48,702 nt of DNA from Chlorobiota bacterium (GCA_013153405.1 JAADEM010000140.1:1-48702), one strand, 5' to 3'. Counted from the first letter of the stretch, positions 7,240 to 16,560 are shown. Numbers and translations: made by a program. Notes: generated by a model not told the origin, from the sequence alone.

Positions 7240-9945
7240 ATGAGTACAAAACGCGTTTATACATTCGGCAATGGACAAGCCGAAGGTAGAGCAGACATGA
7301 GAAACCTTTTGGGTGGTAAAGGTGCAAACCTCGCCGAAATGAACCTGATTGGTGTACCCGTACCTCCGGGATTTACAATCACAACTGAGACATGTACAGA
7401 GTATAACAAGTACGGAAAAGACAAAGTTGTAGAGCTTTTAAAAGATGAAGTTGATGCTGCCATTGCACACATTGAAAAATTAATGGGAGCTGAATTTGGC
7501 GGAAAAGAGAATCCGTTATTGGTTTCAGTACGTTCAGGTGCAAGGGTTTCAATGCCCGGTATGATGGATACAGTTCTGAACCTGGGTTTAAATGATGATG
7601 CGGTTCAGGCTATTGCAAAAAAATCAGGAAACGAAAGATTTGCATGGGATTCATACCGTCGTTTCGTTCAGATGTACGGCGACGTTGTTCTCGGTATGAA
7701 ACCCGAATCTAAAGAAGATATTGATCCTTTCGAAGAAATACTTGAAGAAGTAAAAAAAGCAAAAGGTGTTGAGCTTGACAATGAGCTTGATGTTGATGCT
7801 CTTAAAGAATTGGTGATTAAATTTAAAGAGGCTGTAAAAAAACAAACAGGACATGACTTCCCTGCAAATCCATGGGATCAGCTTTGGGGAGCCATCATGG
7901 CCGTATTCGATAGTTGGAACACAACTCGTGCCATTTACTATCGCCGTATGAATCAGATTCCTGACGACTGGGGAACTGCCGTTAATGTTCAGGCAATGGT
8001 ATTCGGTAACATGGGTGACAACTCAGCTACTGGTGTTGCATTTACACGTGACGCAGCAACCGGTGAGAACATATTTAACGGTGAGTATCTAATTAATGCT
8101 CAAGGTGAGGATGTTGTTGCTGGTATCCGTACTCCTCAGCAGATAACTCTCGAAGGCTCACGCCGCTGGGCAAAACTGGCAGGTATTTCTGAAGAAGAGA
8201 GAGCTTCAAAATACCCATCACTTGAAGAAGCTATGCCGGATGCTTACAAAGAGCTTTATGATACTCAGGAGAAACTTGAAAATTACTTCAAGGATATGCA
8301 GGATCTTGAGTTTACCATTCAGGACGGTAAACTTTGGATGCTTCAGACCCGTTCAGGTAAGCGTACTGCTGCTGCCATGGTGAAAATTGCAATGGACATG
8401 GTTCGTGAAGGTATGATTGATGAAAAAACCGCAGTTCTTCGCCAGGAGCCTAACAAACTTGACGAGCTTCTTCACCCTGTTTTCGATAAAGAAGCTATTA
8501 AAAAAGCTAACGTTGTAGCAAGCGGACTTCCTGCATCTCCGGGTGCAGCTACAGGCCAAATCGTATTCCACGCTGACGAAGCTGATAAATATCCGCAAAC
8601 AATTCTAGTTCGCATCGAGACTTCTCCTGAAGACCTTGAAGGAATGGATGTTGCCAAAGGTATTCTTACTGCTCGCGGAGGTATGACATCTCACGCTGCT
8701 GTAGTTGCCCGTGGTATGGGTAAAACTTGTGTATCGGGTGCAGGCGGTGTTATCATCGACTATAAAGCTCGTACACTTACTGCAGGTGGAAAAGTATTCA
8801 AAGAAGGAGACTGGATTTCACTTAACGGAACAACAGGTGAAGTTTACGAAGGAAAAATAGCAACCATTGAGCCTGAATTAAGCGGTGACTTTGGTGAGAT
8901 TATGCGTCTTGCCGACAAGTATCGTACAATGAACGTGCGTACCAATGCAGAAACAGAACGTGATGCTCTTCAGGCACGTAAGTTCGGTGCCGAAGGTATC
9001 GGTCTTTGCCGTACTGAGCATATGTTCTTTGAAGGTGAACGCCTTAAACTTATGAGAGAGATGATTCTTGCTGATGATGAGGCAGGTCGTCGTGCAGCTC
9101 TTGACAAACTTCTGCCTATACAGCAGGCTGACTTCAAGAGTGTATTTAAAGCTATGGAAGGACTTCCTGTTACTGTTCGTTTGCTTGACCCGCCATTGCA
9201 TGAGTTTGTTCCTCACGAAGAAGCAAACCAGAAAGAGATGGCAGATGAGATGGGCGTTAGCGTTGAGGTGATTAAGAAAAAAGTAGAAGACCTTCACGAG
9301 TTCAACCCGATGTTGGGACACCGTGGATGTCGTCTTGGAAACACTTATCCTGAGATCACTGAAATGCAGACACGTGCTATCCTTGGAGCTGCTCTTGAGC
9401 TGAAAGCTGAAGGTGTTACTACATATCCTGAGATAATGGTTCCTCTTGTAGGAGTTGTTAAAGAACTTGAGCTACAAAAGGAAATCATCGACACTACTGC
9501 AGCTAAGCTGTTTGAAGAAAAAGGCGATAAGATCGACTACATGGTTGGTACTATGATTGAAATACCCCGTGCAGCAATTACTGCTGATGAAATCGCTGAA
9601 GTTGCTGAATTCTTCTCATTCGGAACGAATGACCTTACTCAGATGGGCTTTGGTTACTCTCGTGATGATGCTGGTAAATTCCTGCCTATTTACCTTAAGA
9701 AAGGTATCCTGAAAAACGATCCGTTCCAGGTTCTTGATCAGAAAGGTATTGGTCAGCTAGTTGAGATTGGAACCCAAAAAGGCCGTGGAACACGTAAAGA
9801 GCTTAAGGTAGGTATTTGTGGTGAGCACGGTGGAGAACCTTCTTCTGTAGAATTCTGTCATCGTACAGGTTTGAACTATGTAAGTTGTTCACCATTCCGT
9901 GTGCCTATTGCACGCCTTGCTGCTGCTCAGGCCGCATTGAGATAA
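7240..9945 (+). CDS. ppdK: Pyruvate, phosphate dikinase
   Basis: PPDK interconverts pyruvate + ATP + Pi with phosphoenolpyruvate + AMP + PPi, linking glycolysis and gluconeogenesis in anaerobes and many Bacteroidota. The 901-residue length is right. The order is an N-terminal nucleotide-binding domain ([10 protein letters not shown] near residue 27; [15 protein letters not shown] near 90-105), the phosphohistidine domain ([13 protein letters not shown], with H485 as the catalytic histidine), and a C-terminal TIM-barrel PEP domain ([10 protein letters not shown] with C860). Codon use is that of a highly expressed gene. The start ATG is preceded by an AT-rich 228-bp gap and followed by a strong terminator. 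It forms a single-gene unit. Confidence 0.98.
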   Translation: MSTKRVYTFGNGQAEGRADMRNLLGGKGANLAEMNLIGVPVPPGFTITTETCTEYNKYGKDKVVELLKDEVDAAIAHIEKLMGAEFGGKENPLLVSVRSGARVSMPGMMDTVLNLGLNDDAVQAIAKKSGNERFAWDSYRRFVQMYGDVVLGMKPESKEDIDPFEEILEEVKKAKGVELDNELDVDALKELVIKFKEAVKKQTGHDFPANPWDQLWGAIMAVFDSWNTTRAIYYRRMNQIPDDWGTAVNVQAMVFGNMGDNSATGVAFTRDAATGENIFNGEYLINAQGEDVVAGIRTPQQITLEGSRRWAKLAGISEEERASKYPSLEEAMPDAYKELYDTQEKLENYFKDMQDLEFTIQDGKLWMLQTRSGKRTAAAMVKIAMDMVREGMIDEKTAVLRQEPNKLDELLHPVFDKEAIKKANVVASGLPASPGAATGQIVFHADEADKYPQTILVRIETSPEDLEGMDVAKGILTARGGMTSHAAVVARGMGKTCVSGAGGVIIDYKARTLTAGGKVFKEGDWISLNGTTGEVYEGKIATIEPELSGDFGEIMRLADKYRTMNVRTNAETERDALQARKFGAEGIGLCRTEHMFFEGERLKLMREMILADDEAGRRAALDKLLPIQQADFKSVFKAMEGLPVTVRLLDPPLHEFVPHEEANQKEMADEMGVSVEVIKKKVEDLHEFNPMLGHRGCRLGNTYPEITEMQTRAILGAALELKAEGVTTYPEIMVPLVGVVKELELQKEIIDTTAAKLFEEKGDKIDYMVGTMIEIPRAAITADEIAEVAEFFSFGTNDLTQMGFGYSRDDAGKFLPIYLKKGILKNDPFQVLDQKGIGQLVEIGTQKGRGTRKELKVGICGEHGGEPSSVEFCHRTGLNYVSCSPFRVPIARLAAAQAALR

Positions 9946-9968
9946 TTTTCTCAAACATTATATTTTCT

Positions 9969-10000
9969 AAACCTCCGGAATTCAGTTTCGGAGGTTTTTT
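9969..10000 (+). terminator. Rho-independent terminator of ppdK
   Basis: AAACCTCCG and CGGAGGTTT form a 9-bp stem around an 11-base loop, followed by a T run (to 10000). It begins 23 bp after the ppdK stop. Confidence 0.9.
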
Positions 10001-10009
10001 ATTTTACCT

Positions 10010-10029
10010 GTTACTCAAATACTCAATTA
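10010..10029. repeat. 20-bp exact repeat, copy 2 (first copy at 4049-4068)
   Basis: This is the identical 20-mer to that behind the four-helix-bundle gene. Here it lies between the ppdK terminator and the ruvX promoter with no four-helix-bundle gene nearby. Confidence 0.6.
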
Positions 10030-10056
10030 CATAACATTACAGTTCATCAATTTTAC

Positions 10057-10064
10057 TATCTTTG
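10057..10064 (+). promoter_or_regulatory. Promoter -7 box of ruvX-def
   Basis: TATCTTTG matches TAnnTTTG exactly. Transcription should begin around 10071, only a few bases before the TTG start of ruvX, giving a nearly leaderless mRNA. Confidence 0.6.
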
Positions 10065-10075
10065 CAAAAAAAGTT

Positions 10076-10501
10076 TTGGGACGAATTTTAGCCATTGATT
10101 ACGGAAGAAAAAAGTGTGGTATTGCTGTCAGTGATCCATTGCAGATTATTGCAAACGGCCTTACAACAATTCCTACTCACAAATTGTTTGATTTCTTAGT
10201 TGATTACATTGGAAAAGAGGAGGTAGAAGAGATTGTGATTGGCTATCCCACACAATCAACAGGAGAAGAATCCGAATCGATGAAGTATATTAAACCATTT
10301 GTTAACAGGTTTAAAAAGAAATATCCTGACATGCCTCTTCAATGGGTGGATGAGCGATTCACATCAAAAATGGCATTTCAGACAATGATAGATGCCGGAT
10401 TGAAAAAGATGGCAAGAAGGAACAAAGAGTTGGTGGATCAGATCAGTGCAACGATAATCCTCCAGACATATATGGAACACAAACAAGGAAAGAGTTTTTA
10501 A
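10076..10501 (+). CDS. ruvX: RuvX/YqgF pre-16S rRNA nuclease family protein
   Basis: This 141-residue protein has an RNase H-like fold of the YqgF family. It shows RILAIDYGRKKCGIAVSD with the metal-binding D8, the VIGYP and TGEESE segment, QWVDERFTSK, and a C-terminal VDQISATIILQ carrying the last aspartate. Family members process the 5' end of 16S rRNA and were also annotated as Holliday-junction resolvases. No ATG precedes the DYG motif in frame and the next methionine is far inside the domain, so the TTG at 10076 is the start. It is 20 bp upstream of def, probably co-transcribed. Confidence 0.93.
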   Translation: MGRILAIDYGRKKCGIAVSDPLQIIANGLTTIPTHKLFDFLVDYIGKEEVEEIVIGYPTQSTGEESESMKYIKPFVNRFKKKYPDMPLQWVDERFTSKMAFQTMIDAGLKKMARRNKELVDQISATIILQTYMEHKQGKSF

Positions 10502-10521
10502 TTTAATTTCGGTTTTAGGAA

Positions 10522-11100
10522 ATGACATACCCGATAGCTGTATACGGACATCCGGTTTTAAGAAAAGTTGCAAAAGATATTTCACAGGATCATGAAGGTC
10601 TTGCTGAAATAATTGAAAATATGTGGGAAACGATGTACCAATCAGACGGTATCGGTCTAGCTGCTCCACAGGTTAATAAATCGATACGTCTCTTTGTAAT
10701 TGATGCAACACCTCTGGAAGATGACTTTCCTGAACTAAAAGACTTTAAACGGGTTTTCATAAATGCTAAAATTACTGAAAGAACAGGTGAAGAAGAGATT
10801 ACCAGTGAAGGATGTTTGAGTCTGCCGGGAATAAGAGAAGACGTTAAACGTCCTGCTCAGATCACAATTGAATATGTTGACGAAAACTTTACTCCCCAAA
10901 GAGATACTTTCTCTGGTTTTGCAGCAAGAGTAATTCAGCATGAATATGACCACCTGGAAGGTATACTTTTCATTGATCACTTAAGTCCCTTACGAAAAAG
11001 GTTATTAAAAGGTAAATTAACTAAAATAGCAAAAGGAGAGGTAGATATTGATTATAAAATAATCATGCCGGCCGGCCAAAACAAGGCAAGAAGAAGATAA
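10522..11100 (+). CDS. def: Peptide deformylase
   Basis: Def removes the N-formyl group from new proteins. The 192-residue protein has all three family motifs: GIGLAAPQ (residues 43-50), EGCLSLPG (metal ligand C98), and QHEYDHLEG (ligands H140 and H144, catalytic E141). The basic C-terminal tail (NKARRR) is slightly extended. It follows ruvX closely and shares its promoter. A 249-bp gap follows, without a clear terminator. Confidence 0.97.
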   Translation: MTYPIAVYGHPVLRKVAKDISQDHEGLAEIIENMWETMYQSDGIGLAAPQVNKSIRLFVIDATPLEDDFPELKDFKRVFINAKITERTGEEEITSEGCLSLPGIREDVKRPAQITIEYVDENFTPQRDTFSGFAARVIQHEYDHLEGILFIDHLSPLRKRLLKGKLTKIAKGEVDIDYKIIMPAGQNKARRR

Positions 11101-11280
11101 TCTTATTTTTTTATCAACTATATTCTCATAAATATAATTTATATCCCCATATTAATCAAAGACGGCAACTTGAAAAAACTCACTTACCCAGAGCCCGCAC
11201 TCTATACAACACAAAGGGTTTCAGTGATATACAAAACACAACACCCTTGATGTAAGTATATAATGTTGCATATTGACATA

Positions 11281-11312
11281 TTGACATTGGTATATAATAT
11301 GTTGTAATTTTG
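11281..11312 (+). promoter_or_regulatory. Promoter of first paralogous lipoprotein gene
   Basis: TTGACATT (-33 region, TTG at 11281-11283) is separated by 21 bases from TAATTTTG (11305-11312). The same elements with the same 21-base spacing precede the second paralogue (12468-12499), which makes the call stronger. Confidence 0.6.
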
Positions 11313-11349
11313 TTTAAACAAACAAAACACATATTATAAATACAGCATC

Positions 11350-12120
11350 ATGAAAAATCTTATTACTTTTTTATTTATTTTACCTTTAGTTTTTATTGGA
11401 ATCTCATCATGTGAACAACAAAGTGAAGAACCCGGAATTCCTGGCATGGGAGACACACCGGGGGAATTAGAAATATCAGAACCATTTGTCACACCCGAGG
11501 GAGTTACTATCAGTCTTCAGACACTTGATGAAGAAACAATAGATAATATTTTTTCTTCTCAGCCCTATCTAAAATCAACAAATGGTAATGGTTACCAAAA
11601 AGGGTGTGGAGGAAGCAGGTTCAATAATCAGTTTAAAGTTTGGATTAGAGTACAACTAGACGTACAAAACACCAACTCGAATAAAGTTTGTATTGATATT
11701 CCGGCAGGTACTGTTTTTCAGGTATCAGACCCTGCTTATCAGAACGGGATTACAATATCGCCGATTCAGATATGTACAGACCCGTTTAGCATATGTCATA
11801 CCGAATTGTGGTTAATGTGTGTAAACAAAGGTAAAGATGGTTCTGAAACAAATGTAAGCTACAAAATATTAGGTGTAACAGGAAATGCAAAAATGAAAAA
11901 CCTGATATCCAGACTTACTCACAAGAAATGTAATATTGAATGGTATTTAGATATTGTAAATGCAAATGCTCTGAAAGCTTCAGATATTGATCCTATTGAA
12001 CAATATACAGATATTGCCGACCACATACAAAATGCAATATGGCAGCTTACCAATGATCTTGAAGACTTATCCGAAGAACAAATTGAGTACTTCGAGTCTC
12101 TTCCTGAAATAGATGACTAA
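11350..12120 (+). CDS. Lipoprotein of unknown function, paralogue A
   Basis: A 256-residue predicted lipoprotein: the signal peptide ends in a GISSC lipobox-like site at about residue 21. After a short linker comes a conserved block PGMGDTPGELEI, then a beta-rich domain with several cysteines (CIDIPAGTVF, ICTDPFSICH, MCVNKGKDGS) and an acidic C-terminal helix (DHIQNAIWQLTNDLEDLSEEQIEYFESLP). The gene at 12553 encodes a clear paralogue with the same blocks and four aligned cysteines. I do not recognise the family. The conserved cysteines suggest disulfides in an extracytoplasmic domain. It has its own promoter, so the two paralogues are probably separate transcription units. Confidence 0.75.
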   Translation: MKNLITFLFILPLVFIGISSCEQQSEEPGIPGMGDTPGELEISEPFVTPEGVTISLQTLDEETIDNIFSSQPYLKSTNGNGYQKGCGGSRFNNQFKVWIRVQLDVQNTNSNKVCIDIPAGTVFQVSDPAYQNGITISPIQICTDPFSICHTELWLMCVNKGKDGSETNVSYKILGVTGNAKMKNLISRLTHKKCNIEWYLDIVNANALKASDIDPIEQYTDIADHIQNAIWQLTNDLEDLSEEQIEYFESLPEIDD

Positions 12121-12140
12121 AATCAAAACATGTATAATAA

Positions 12141-12235
12141 GAATGATGTCCAAAAAGCAGCATACTATGCCATATTCAGATTATGTTCCAAAATATTGGG
12201 ATGAATTCGGGAATTGACAACTTTTTGGACATTCT
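12141..12235. repeat. Degenerate member of dispersed terminal-inverted-repeat family
   Basis: ATGTCCAAAAAG (12146-12157) and its exact complement CTTTTTGGACAT (12221-12232) bound an approximately 90-bp element whose interior is unlike the other copies. The end sequence is the same as in the repeats at 22985-23120 and 46062-46201. It lies 20 bp after the stop of paralogue A. The rest of this 432-bp gap up to the promoter at 12468 shows nothing I can name. Confidence 0.6.
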
Positions 12236-12467
12236 CATTAGTTCATAAATAAAAATATATAAGATTTTAATCATTGTTATTTTCACAATTATCTATCGCT
12301 TCACACCCTTTGTCAAATTATACATTTTAAATGAAACATAGACAACATACGGGTAACACAAACATAAAACAATCTACACCTCTGAATATCTTCACATTAA
12401 GCCCCCCTGCCAATCTTAATTCGTTAAAAATCATACTATAAAAGCCTATGTTGGCAATTTTATCAAT

Positions 12468-12499
12468 TTGACATTAATATAATAAATGACGTACATTTG
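12468..12499 (+). promoter_or_regulatory. Promoter of second paralogous lipoprotein gene
   Basis: TTG of TTGACATT (12468-12470) and TACATTTG (12492-12499) are spaced by 21 bases, exactly as before paralogue A. Confidence 0.6.
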
Positions 12500-12552
12500 T
12501 ATATATAATAATAGAAAAATAACATTAATACAAAACTTTAAATATCAATGCC

Positions 12553-13335
12553 ATGAAAAAATTTATCAACCTGTTTGTAATAGCATCGCTTTTCTTAATC
12601 GGATTTACAGCTTGCGAAAATAACGATGAGGGTCCGGGTAATATTCCGGGAATGGGTGAAACCCCGGGGGAACTTGAGATAAAAGAAGCATTTACTCCTC
12701 CTGAAGATATAAATATAAGTGTACAGTCTGGTGATGAAATGACAATGGATGAGTTAACAAATAGTTTAAGTCCGGAATTAAAATCCACAACATCAACTCC
12801 ATGGTATTGTGGTGGTGGTGGTAGTTATTTAGGAAGTCAGTTTAAATTCTGGATTCGTATAAACCTGACTTTGACAAATACAGGAAATGAAGAAAAATGT
12901 GTCTTATTCCCTATCGGCCTGATCTTCAAAGTTCAGGAAGAAGGTTATCAGAACGGTATCTTATTGCATGATGTGAATGTTTGCATTCCTGCAAATTCAA
13001 CTAAAGAGATTTGTATGTTCGCTTTTTGTCTGAACAAAGGACGTGACGGTTCTAATGCAAACTTAACTTACACATTACCCGGAACTACAGGATCTGATTA
13101 CTTCTGGAACGTTATTCTGAATAATCTTATGGATAAAAACATAAATATTGAGAATTTCCTTTATCCCTCAACTTCTTCCACTAATCTAAAATCAACTAAT
13201 GAAGAAGGTCTTGATTACTATGCCAGCATAGCCGATCAACTACAAAATATAGTTTGGACTGTTACAAATGATGACAATGAACTTTCACAGGAACAAATTG
13301 ACTTCATGAAATCTTTACCTAAAACTATAGAATAA
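12553..13335 (+). CDS. Lipoprotein of unknown function, paralogue B
   Basis: This 260-residue lipoprotein (signal peptide with FTAC lipobox near residue 20) is the duplicate of the preceding gene. Shared blocks are PGMGETPGELEI, the FTPPEDINISVQ stretch, KCVLFPIGLIFKV, EEGYQNGI, a VCIP...EICMFAFC cysteine cluster, LNKGRDGSNANLTY, and a C-terminal helix ending LSQEQIDFMKSLPK. A glycine run (CGGGGSY) precedes the core. The duplicate keeps its own promoter and ends in a strong bidirectional terminator. The function is unknown; a surface or periplasmic lipid-anchored role follows from the lipobox. Confidence 0.78.
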   Translation: MKKFINLFVIASLFLIGFTACENNDEGPGNIPGMGETPGELEIKEAFTPPEDINISVQSGDEMTMDELTNSLSPELKSTTSTPWYCGGGGSYLGSQFKFWIRINLTLTNTGNEEKCVLFPIGLIFKVQEEGYQNGILLHDVNVCIPANSTKEICMFAFCLNKGRDGSNANLTYTLPGTTGSDYFWNVILNNLMDKNINIENFLYPSTSSTNLKSTNEEGLDYYASIADQLQNIVWTVTNDDNELSQEQIDFMKSLPKTIE

Positions 13336-13350
13336 TCCAATAATTTGAAT

Positions 13351-13380
13351 AAAAAAAGCTCCAAACTGGAGCTTTTTTTT
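13351..13380. terminator. Bidirectional terminator
   Basis: AAAAAAGCTCC and GGAGCTTTTTT pair as a long stem with runs of A on one side and T on the other. It serves paralogue B on the plus strand and the FKBP gene, whose stop begins at 13381, on the minus strand. Confidence 0.9.
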
Positions 13381-13861
13381 ATTCAAAATCTGCCAGATAA
13401 ATCTCAAATATCAATACCGAATTTGGAGGTATTGTACCCGAACCATCAGGACCATATGCAAGTCCTGACGGGATATAAAAAATTCCTTTCCCCTGTTTAT
13501 CTAATTTAGGAATTCCAATTTGCCATCCTCTTATCAAACCGCTAAGATTAAAAACAGCAACACTGGCAGAGTGATCTTCAAATAACTCACCTGTTTCCAT
13601 AAGCCACCCTTTGTAATAAACATACACGGTACTATACACATCAGGATGTTCTCCCGTTCCCTCTTTTAGTATAACATAATATATTCCAGAAGGGTCTCTT
13701 ATAACATTATCCTGTATTGAATCTGGCTGAGTCTTCAGATAATCCTGAATAACCTGGTCATCTATTTCCGCCTGAAGTGTAGGATCAAAGGTATTATCAT
13801 CATCATTATTGCATGAAGCAGCCAATAATAAAACACCTATAAAAAAAATCAGTTTCTTCAT
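13379..13861 (-). CDS. FKBP-type peptidyl-prolyl cis-trans isomerase lipoprotein
   Basis: The 160-residue protein has a lipoprotein signal (LLLAASC lipobox, C17) followed by an Asp-rich linker, an N-terminal helix (DDQVIQDYLKTQ), and an FKBP domain: YYVILKEGTG, VYVYYKGWLMETGELFE, LIRGWQIGIPKL, GKGIFYIPSGLAYG, and the final IPPNSVLIFEIYL. It should act as a prolyl isomerase on exported proteins, anchored in the envelope. It is a single gene, convergent with paralogue B and divergent from the queuosine operon. Confidence 0.93.
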   Translation of the reverse strand: MKKLIFFIGVLLLAASCNNDDDNTFDPTLQAEIDDQVIQDYLKTQPDSIQDNVIRDPSGIYYVILKEGTGEHPDVYSTVYVYYKGWLMETGELFEDHSASVAVFNLSGLIRGWQIGIPKLDKQGKGIFYIPSGLAYGPDGSGTIPPNSVLIFEIYLADFE

Positions 13862-13957
13862 TATTAATAGTTTTAAAAATCACATTCAAATTAAAAAAAT
13901 CAGCATTTGACAAAAATAACCTAATTACAATACACTACAATAGTAAATTAGTTTTAT

Positions 13958-13965
13958 TAACTTTG
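13958..13965 (+). promoter_or_regulatory. Promoter -7 box of queCEF
   Basis: TAACTTTG matches TAnnTTTG. It is placed 18 bp before the first stem base of the preQ1 riboswitch, so the riboswitch would be near the mRNA 5' end. Confidence 0.6.
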
Positions 13966-13982
13966 CCGCGGATAATTTATCC

Positions 13983-14023
13983 CGACAGTTCGAAACCATC
14001 CTGTCGTTAAACAAAACTAGGAG
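13983..14023 (+). ncRNA. preQ1-I riboswitch
   Basis: CGACAG (13983-13988) pairs with CTGTCG (14001-14006) around the loop TTCGAAACCATC. It is followed by an A-rich tail TTAAACAAAACTAGGAG, whose CTAGG end can pair back to the loop as in the preQ1-I pseudoknot. Layout and tail closely resemble the known preQ1-I aptamers (for example the Thermoanaerobacter one with TTAACAAAACAAGG). It precedes queC, queE and queF, the genes that make preQ1. The ATG of queC is about 108 bases downstream, so the AGGAG in the tail is not its own ribosome-binding site. Control by termination or by a longer leader structure is more likely. Confidence 0.82.
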
Positions 14024-14131
14024 ACATTTAATACTCACCTTTTCTTCCACTCAGGAAGAGGTATTGTTTGTTCCTTATTTTGTTTTCTCGGTAACGGACT
14101 GTTTTTAACATTAAAATCAAGTTTAATAATT

Positions 14132-14800
14132 ATGGCAAAAGCTGTTGTTTTATTATCGGGCGGACTGGATTCTGCAGTTGCACTTCATCTGGCAAAAGCT
14201 GAAGGATACGAAATTATAGCACTCTCTTTTGATTATGGGCAAAGACATGCCAGAGAATTGCAGGCAGCAAAGCAGATAGCAAAAAAAGCAGGAGTAACAA
14301 ATCACCAGATAGTATCACTTAACATGAACTCCTGGGGAGGTTCATCTCTGACTGACCAAACCAAGAATGTGGAAGACGGCAATATTGAACGAACAGATAT
14401 TCCAGCCACTTATGTGCCTGCCCGGAATATGATATTTCTATCGGTTGCTGCATCTGTTGCCGAAGCAAACGAAGCACAAAACATATACATTGGCGTAAGT
14501 CAGGTAGACTATTCAGGATATGTCGATTGCAGGCAGGAATTCATTGATGCAATGGAAAAAGCAATAAATTCAGGTACCGTTATGGGTGCCGAAAGAAATA
14601 TGCCGATTAAAGTTCACGCCCCCTTTGTTAATCTTACCAAAGCAGAAGAGATACAACTTGGTATGGAACTTGGTGTTGATTTCGGCTTAACATGGAGTTG
14701 CTATCGCGGAGGAGAAAAGCCATGTGGCACTTGTGACAGTTGCCTGTTGCGAGCCAAGGCTTTTGCTGAAGCCGGATACGAAGATCCTGCCTTAAAGTAA
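14132..14800 (+). CDS. queC: 7-cyano-7-deazaguanine synthase
   Basis: QueC converts 7-carboxy-7-deazaguanine, ammonia and ATP to preQ0 in queuosine synthesis. The 222-residue protein begins with the PP-loop [13 protein letters not shown] (residues 9-21), has [22 protein letters not shown], and the C-terminal zinc site [18 protein letters not shown] with four cysteines. Length is normal. It is the first gene of a queC-queE-queF operon behind a preQ1-I riboswitch. No queD or folE is in the window. Confidence 0.97.
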   Translation: MAKAVVLLSGGLDSAVALHLAKAEGYEIIALSFDYGQRHARELQAAKQIAKKAGVTNHQIVSLNMNSWGGSSLTDQTKNVEDGNIERTDIPATYVPARNMIFLSVAASVAEANEAQNIYIGVSQVDYSGYVDCRQEFIDAMEKAINSGTVMGAERNMPIKVHAPFVNLTKAEEIQLGMELGVDFGLTWSCYRGGEKPCGTCDSCLLRAKAFAEAGYEDPALK

Positions 14801-14829
14801 TATCAAAGAACGATTAAAAAAACGACATA

Positions 14830-15684
14830 GTGAATATTTTACTATCGGAAGAGGGTATTTTCCCGATTACAAAAAACAAAGAAGGAGTTCCTCTGAAAAA
14901 GATGCCTAACACAGGAATGTCGCTGTCGGGAACAATACAGGGTGAAGGATTGCTTGCTGGCACTCCGTCTCTGTTCATACGACTTGCAGGATGTAATCTG
15001 AGATGTATCTGGGACAAAGGAAATAATGAATACAGTATTTGCGATACTCCTGATTCTGTTTTTGGAAAAATTAAAACTGTAAACTCTTCGATTAACGATA
15101 TCGTTGATATTATCAGACATAATTTAGGAAACATAAAACACATAGTAATTACAGGCGGAGAACCAACCCTGCAGGCAAAACCGCTCGCCTTGCTTTGTAA
15201 TAAATTAAAAGATGAATTTAAAGTTCATATTACCCTTGAAACTAACGGAACAATTTTTGATGAAATAGTAGCAAAACACATAGATCTTTTTAGTATTTCT
15301 CCAAAATTAACAAGCACAAACCCTGACGACAGAAAGCTGAAAAAATTCGGGCTTACCCAGACTGACATACACAAAAACCATAACCTAAAAAGGAAAAACA
15401 TTAAAGCCATACAATCATTTATCAACCTTACAAAAAAAACAAACAAATCATTTCAGCTTAAGTTTGTTGTAACCAAACCTGAAGATGCAAAAGAAATAAA
15501 AGATGATTATCTGAATAACCTCTCAGGCTGGAGCAATGATAACATTTTCATAATGCCGCTCGGAGCAACCAGAGAAGAACTGAAAATATTCACACCTGTT
15601 GCTTTGGAAATGGCAATTACAAACGGATGGCGGTTTAGCCCGCGAATGCATATCCAGCTTTTCAACGAAAGATTAGGAGTTTAA
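14830..15684 (+). CDS. queE: 7-carboxy-7-deazaguanine synthase, variant cysteine spacing
   Basis: QueE is a radical-SAM enzyme that turns CPH4 into 7-carboxy-7-deazaguanine. The protein (284 residues) has LSGTIQGEG and the substrate-site LAGCNLRC, then TGGEPTLQ, the ETNGT motif and SPKL. The three cluster cysteines are C55, C59 and C71, a CX3CX11C pattern instead of the usual CX3CX2C, because 9 extra residues (within WDKGNNEYSI) precede the final CDT. The insert is clean, with the CDT kept, so the cluster could still form. The N-terminus is longer than in short QueE proteins. The start follows from the 29-bp gap after queC. Context makes the function secure. Confidence 0.9.
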   Translation: MNILLSEEGIFPITKNKEGVPLKKMPNTGMSLSGTIQGEGLLAGTPSLFIRLAGCNLRCIWDKGNNEYSICDTPDSVFGKIKTVNSSINDIVDIIRHNLGNIKHIVITGGEPTLQAKPLALLCNKLKDEFKVHITLETNGTIFDEIVAKHIDLFSISPKLTSTNPDDRKLKKFGLTQTDIHKNHNLKRKNIKAIQSFINLTKKTNKSFQLKFVVTKPEDAKEIKDDYLNNLSGWSNDNIFIMPLGATREELKIFTPVALEMAITNGWRFSPRMHIQLFNERLGV

Positions 15685-15687
15685 GTT

Positions 15688-16560
15688 ATGAGTGAAGACA
15701 AATATCTGGGAAAACAGGTTGAATACCCCCGGGAGTACGCACCCGAAGTTCTGGTTGCCGTTCCCCGTGAAATAAACAGAAAGGATTATGACCTCATTGA
15801 CGACAATCTGCCATTTACCGGTGTGGACGTCTGGCAGGCTTATGAACTTAGTTTTCTGACTAAAAAGGGATTTCCTGTATCAGGACTTTTAAAACTTAAA
15901 TACTCTTGCAATAGCCTGTACATTGTCGAAAGTAAATCTCTGAAACTATACCTGAACTCTTTCAACATGGAAATGTACGGTAATACGACAAAAGAGGGAA
16001 TTGAAATCGTTAAAAGCATCATAAAAAAAGACCTTTCCGGACTTCTACAAACCGATATCGAACTTAATATTTTCACAAAGGAACATGGAAAAACCCCTTT
16101 CGATTTTAGTGATTATACTCTGCTGGAAGATAAGCCCGGCATTAATAAAATTGATTTTAAGGCTTTTAAAGAAGCACCAGAACTTTTAAAAACAGAGAAA
16201 CAGGAACCTTTTGTTCTGAAAACTTCAACAAATCTTTTGCGAAGTAATTGTAAAGTAACATTTCAGCCTGACTGGGGCTCAGCTTTCATCTATATGAAAG
16301 GTAACCGTAAACCTGATACAATATCACTACTGCAATACCTTGTTTCATTCCGCAACGAAAACCATTTTCACGAGGAAGTATGTGAAATGATTTACAAGCG
16401 ACTCTTTGACAAGTATCAACCCGACGAACTGGCTGTTATATGCATTTATACTCGTCGCGGCGGGATCGACATAACTCCGGTAAGAGTTAGCCACAAACAT
16501 CTGATGCCAGAACATCTGACAAATGTTAATGTGCTATCCAAAAAACTTTTGAGACAGTAA
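15688..16560 (+). CDS. queF: NADPH-dependent 7-cyano-7-deazaguanine reductase (long form)
   Basis: QueF reduces the nitrile of preQ0 to the amine of preQ1. The 290-residue protein is the bimodular, E. coli-like long type: an N-terminal tunnelling-fold half with the ESKSLKLYLNSFN segment, and a C-terminal half with LRSNCKVTFQPDWGS, giving the catalytic C188 and proton-donor D195. The C-terminal half also has FRNENHFHEEVCEMIYKR. It follows queE by 3 bp, so translation is probably coupled. The product, preQ1, is the ligand of the riboswitch at the head of the operon, which closes a feedback loop. Confidence 0.96.
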   Translation: MSEDKYLGKQVEYPREYAPEVLVAVPREINRKDYDLIDDNLPFTGVDVWQAYELSFLTKKGFPVSGLLKLKYSCNSLYIVESKSLKLYLNSFNMEMYGNTTKEGIEIVKSIIKKDLSGLLQTDIELNIFTKEHGKTPFDFSDYTLLEDKPGINKIDFKAFKEAPELLKTEKQEPFVLKTSTNLLRSNCKVTFQPDWGSAFIYMKGNRKPDTISLLQYLVSFRNENHFHEEVCEMIYKRLFDKYQPDELAVICIYTRRGGIDITPVRVSHKHLMPEHLTNVNVLSKKLLRQ

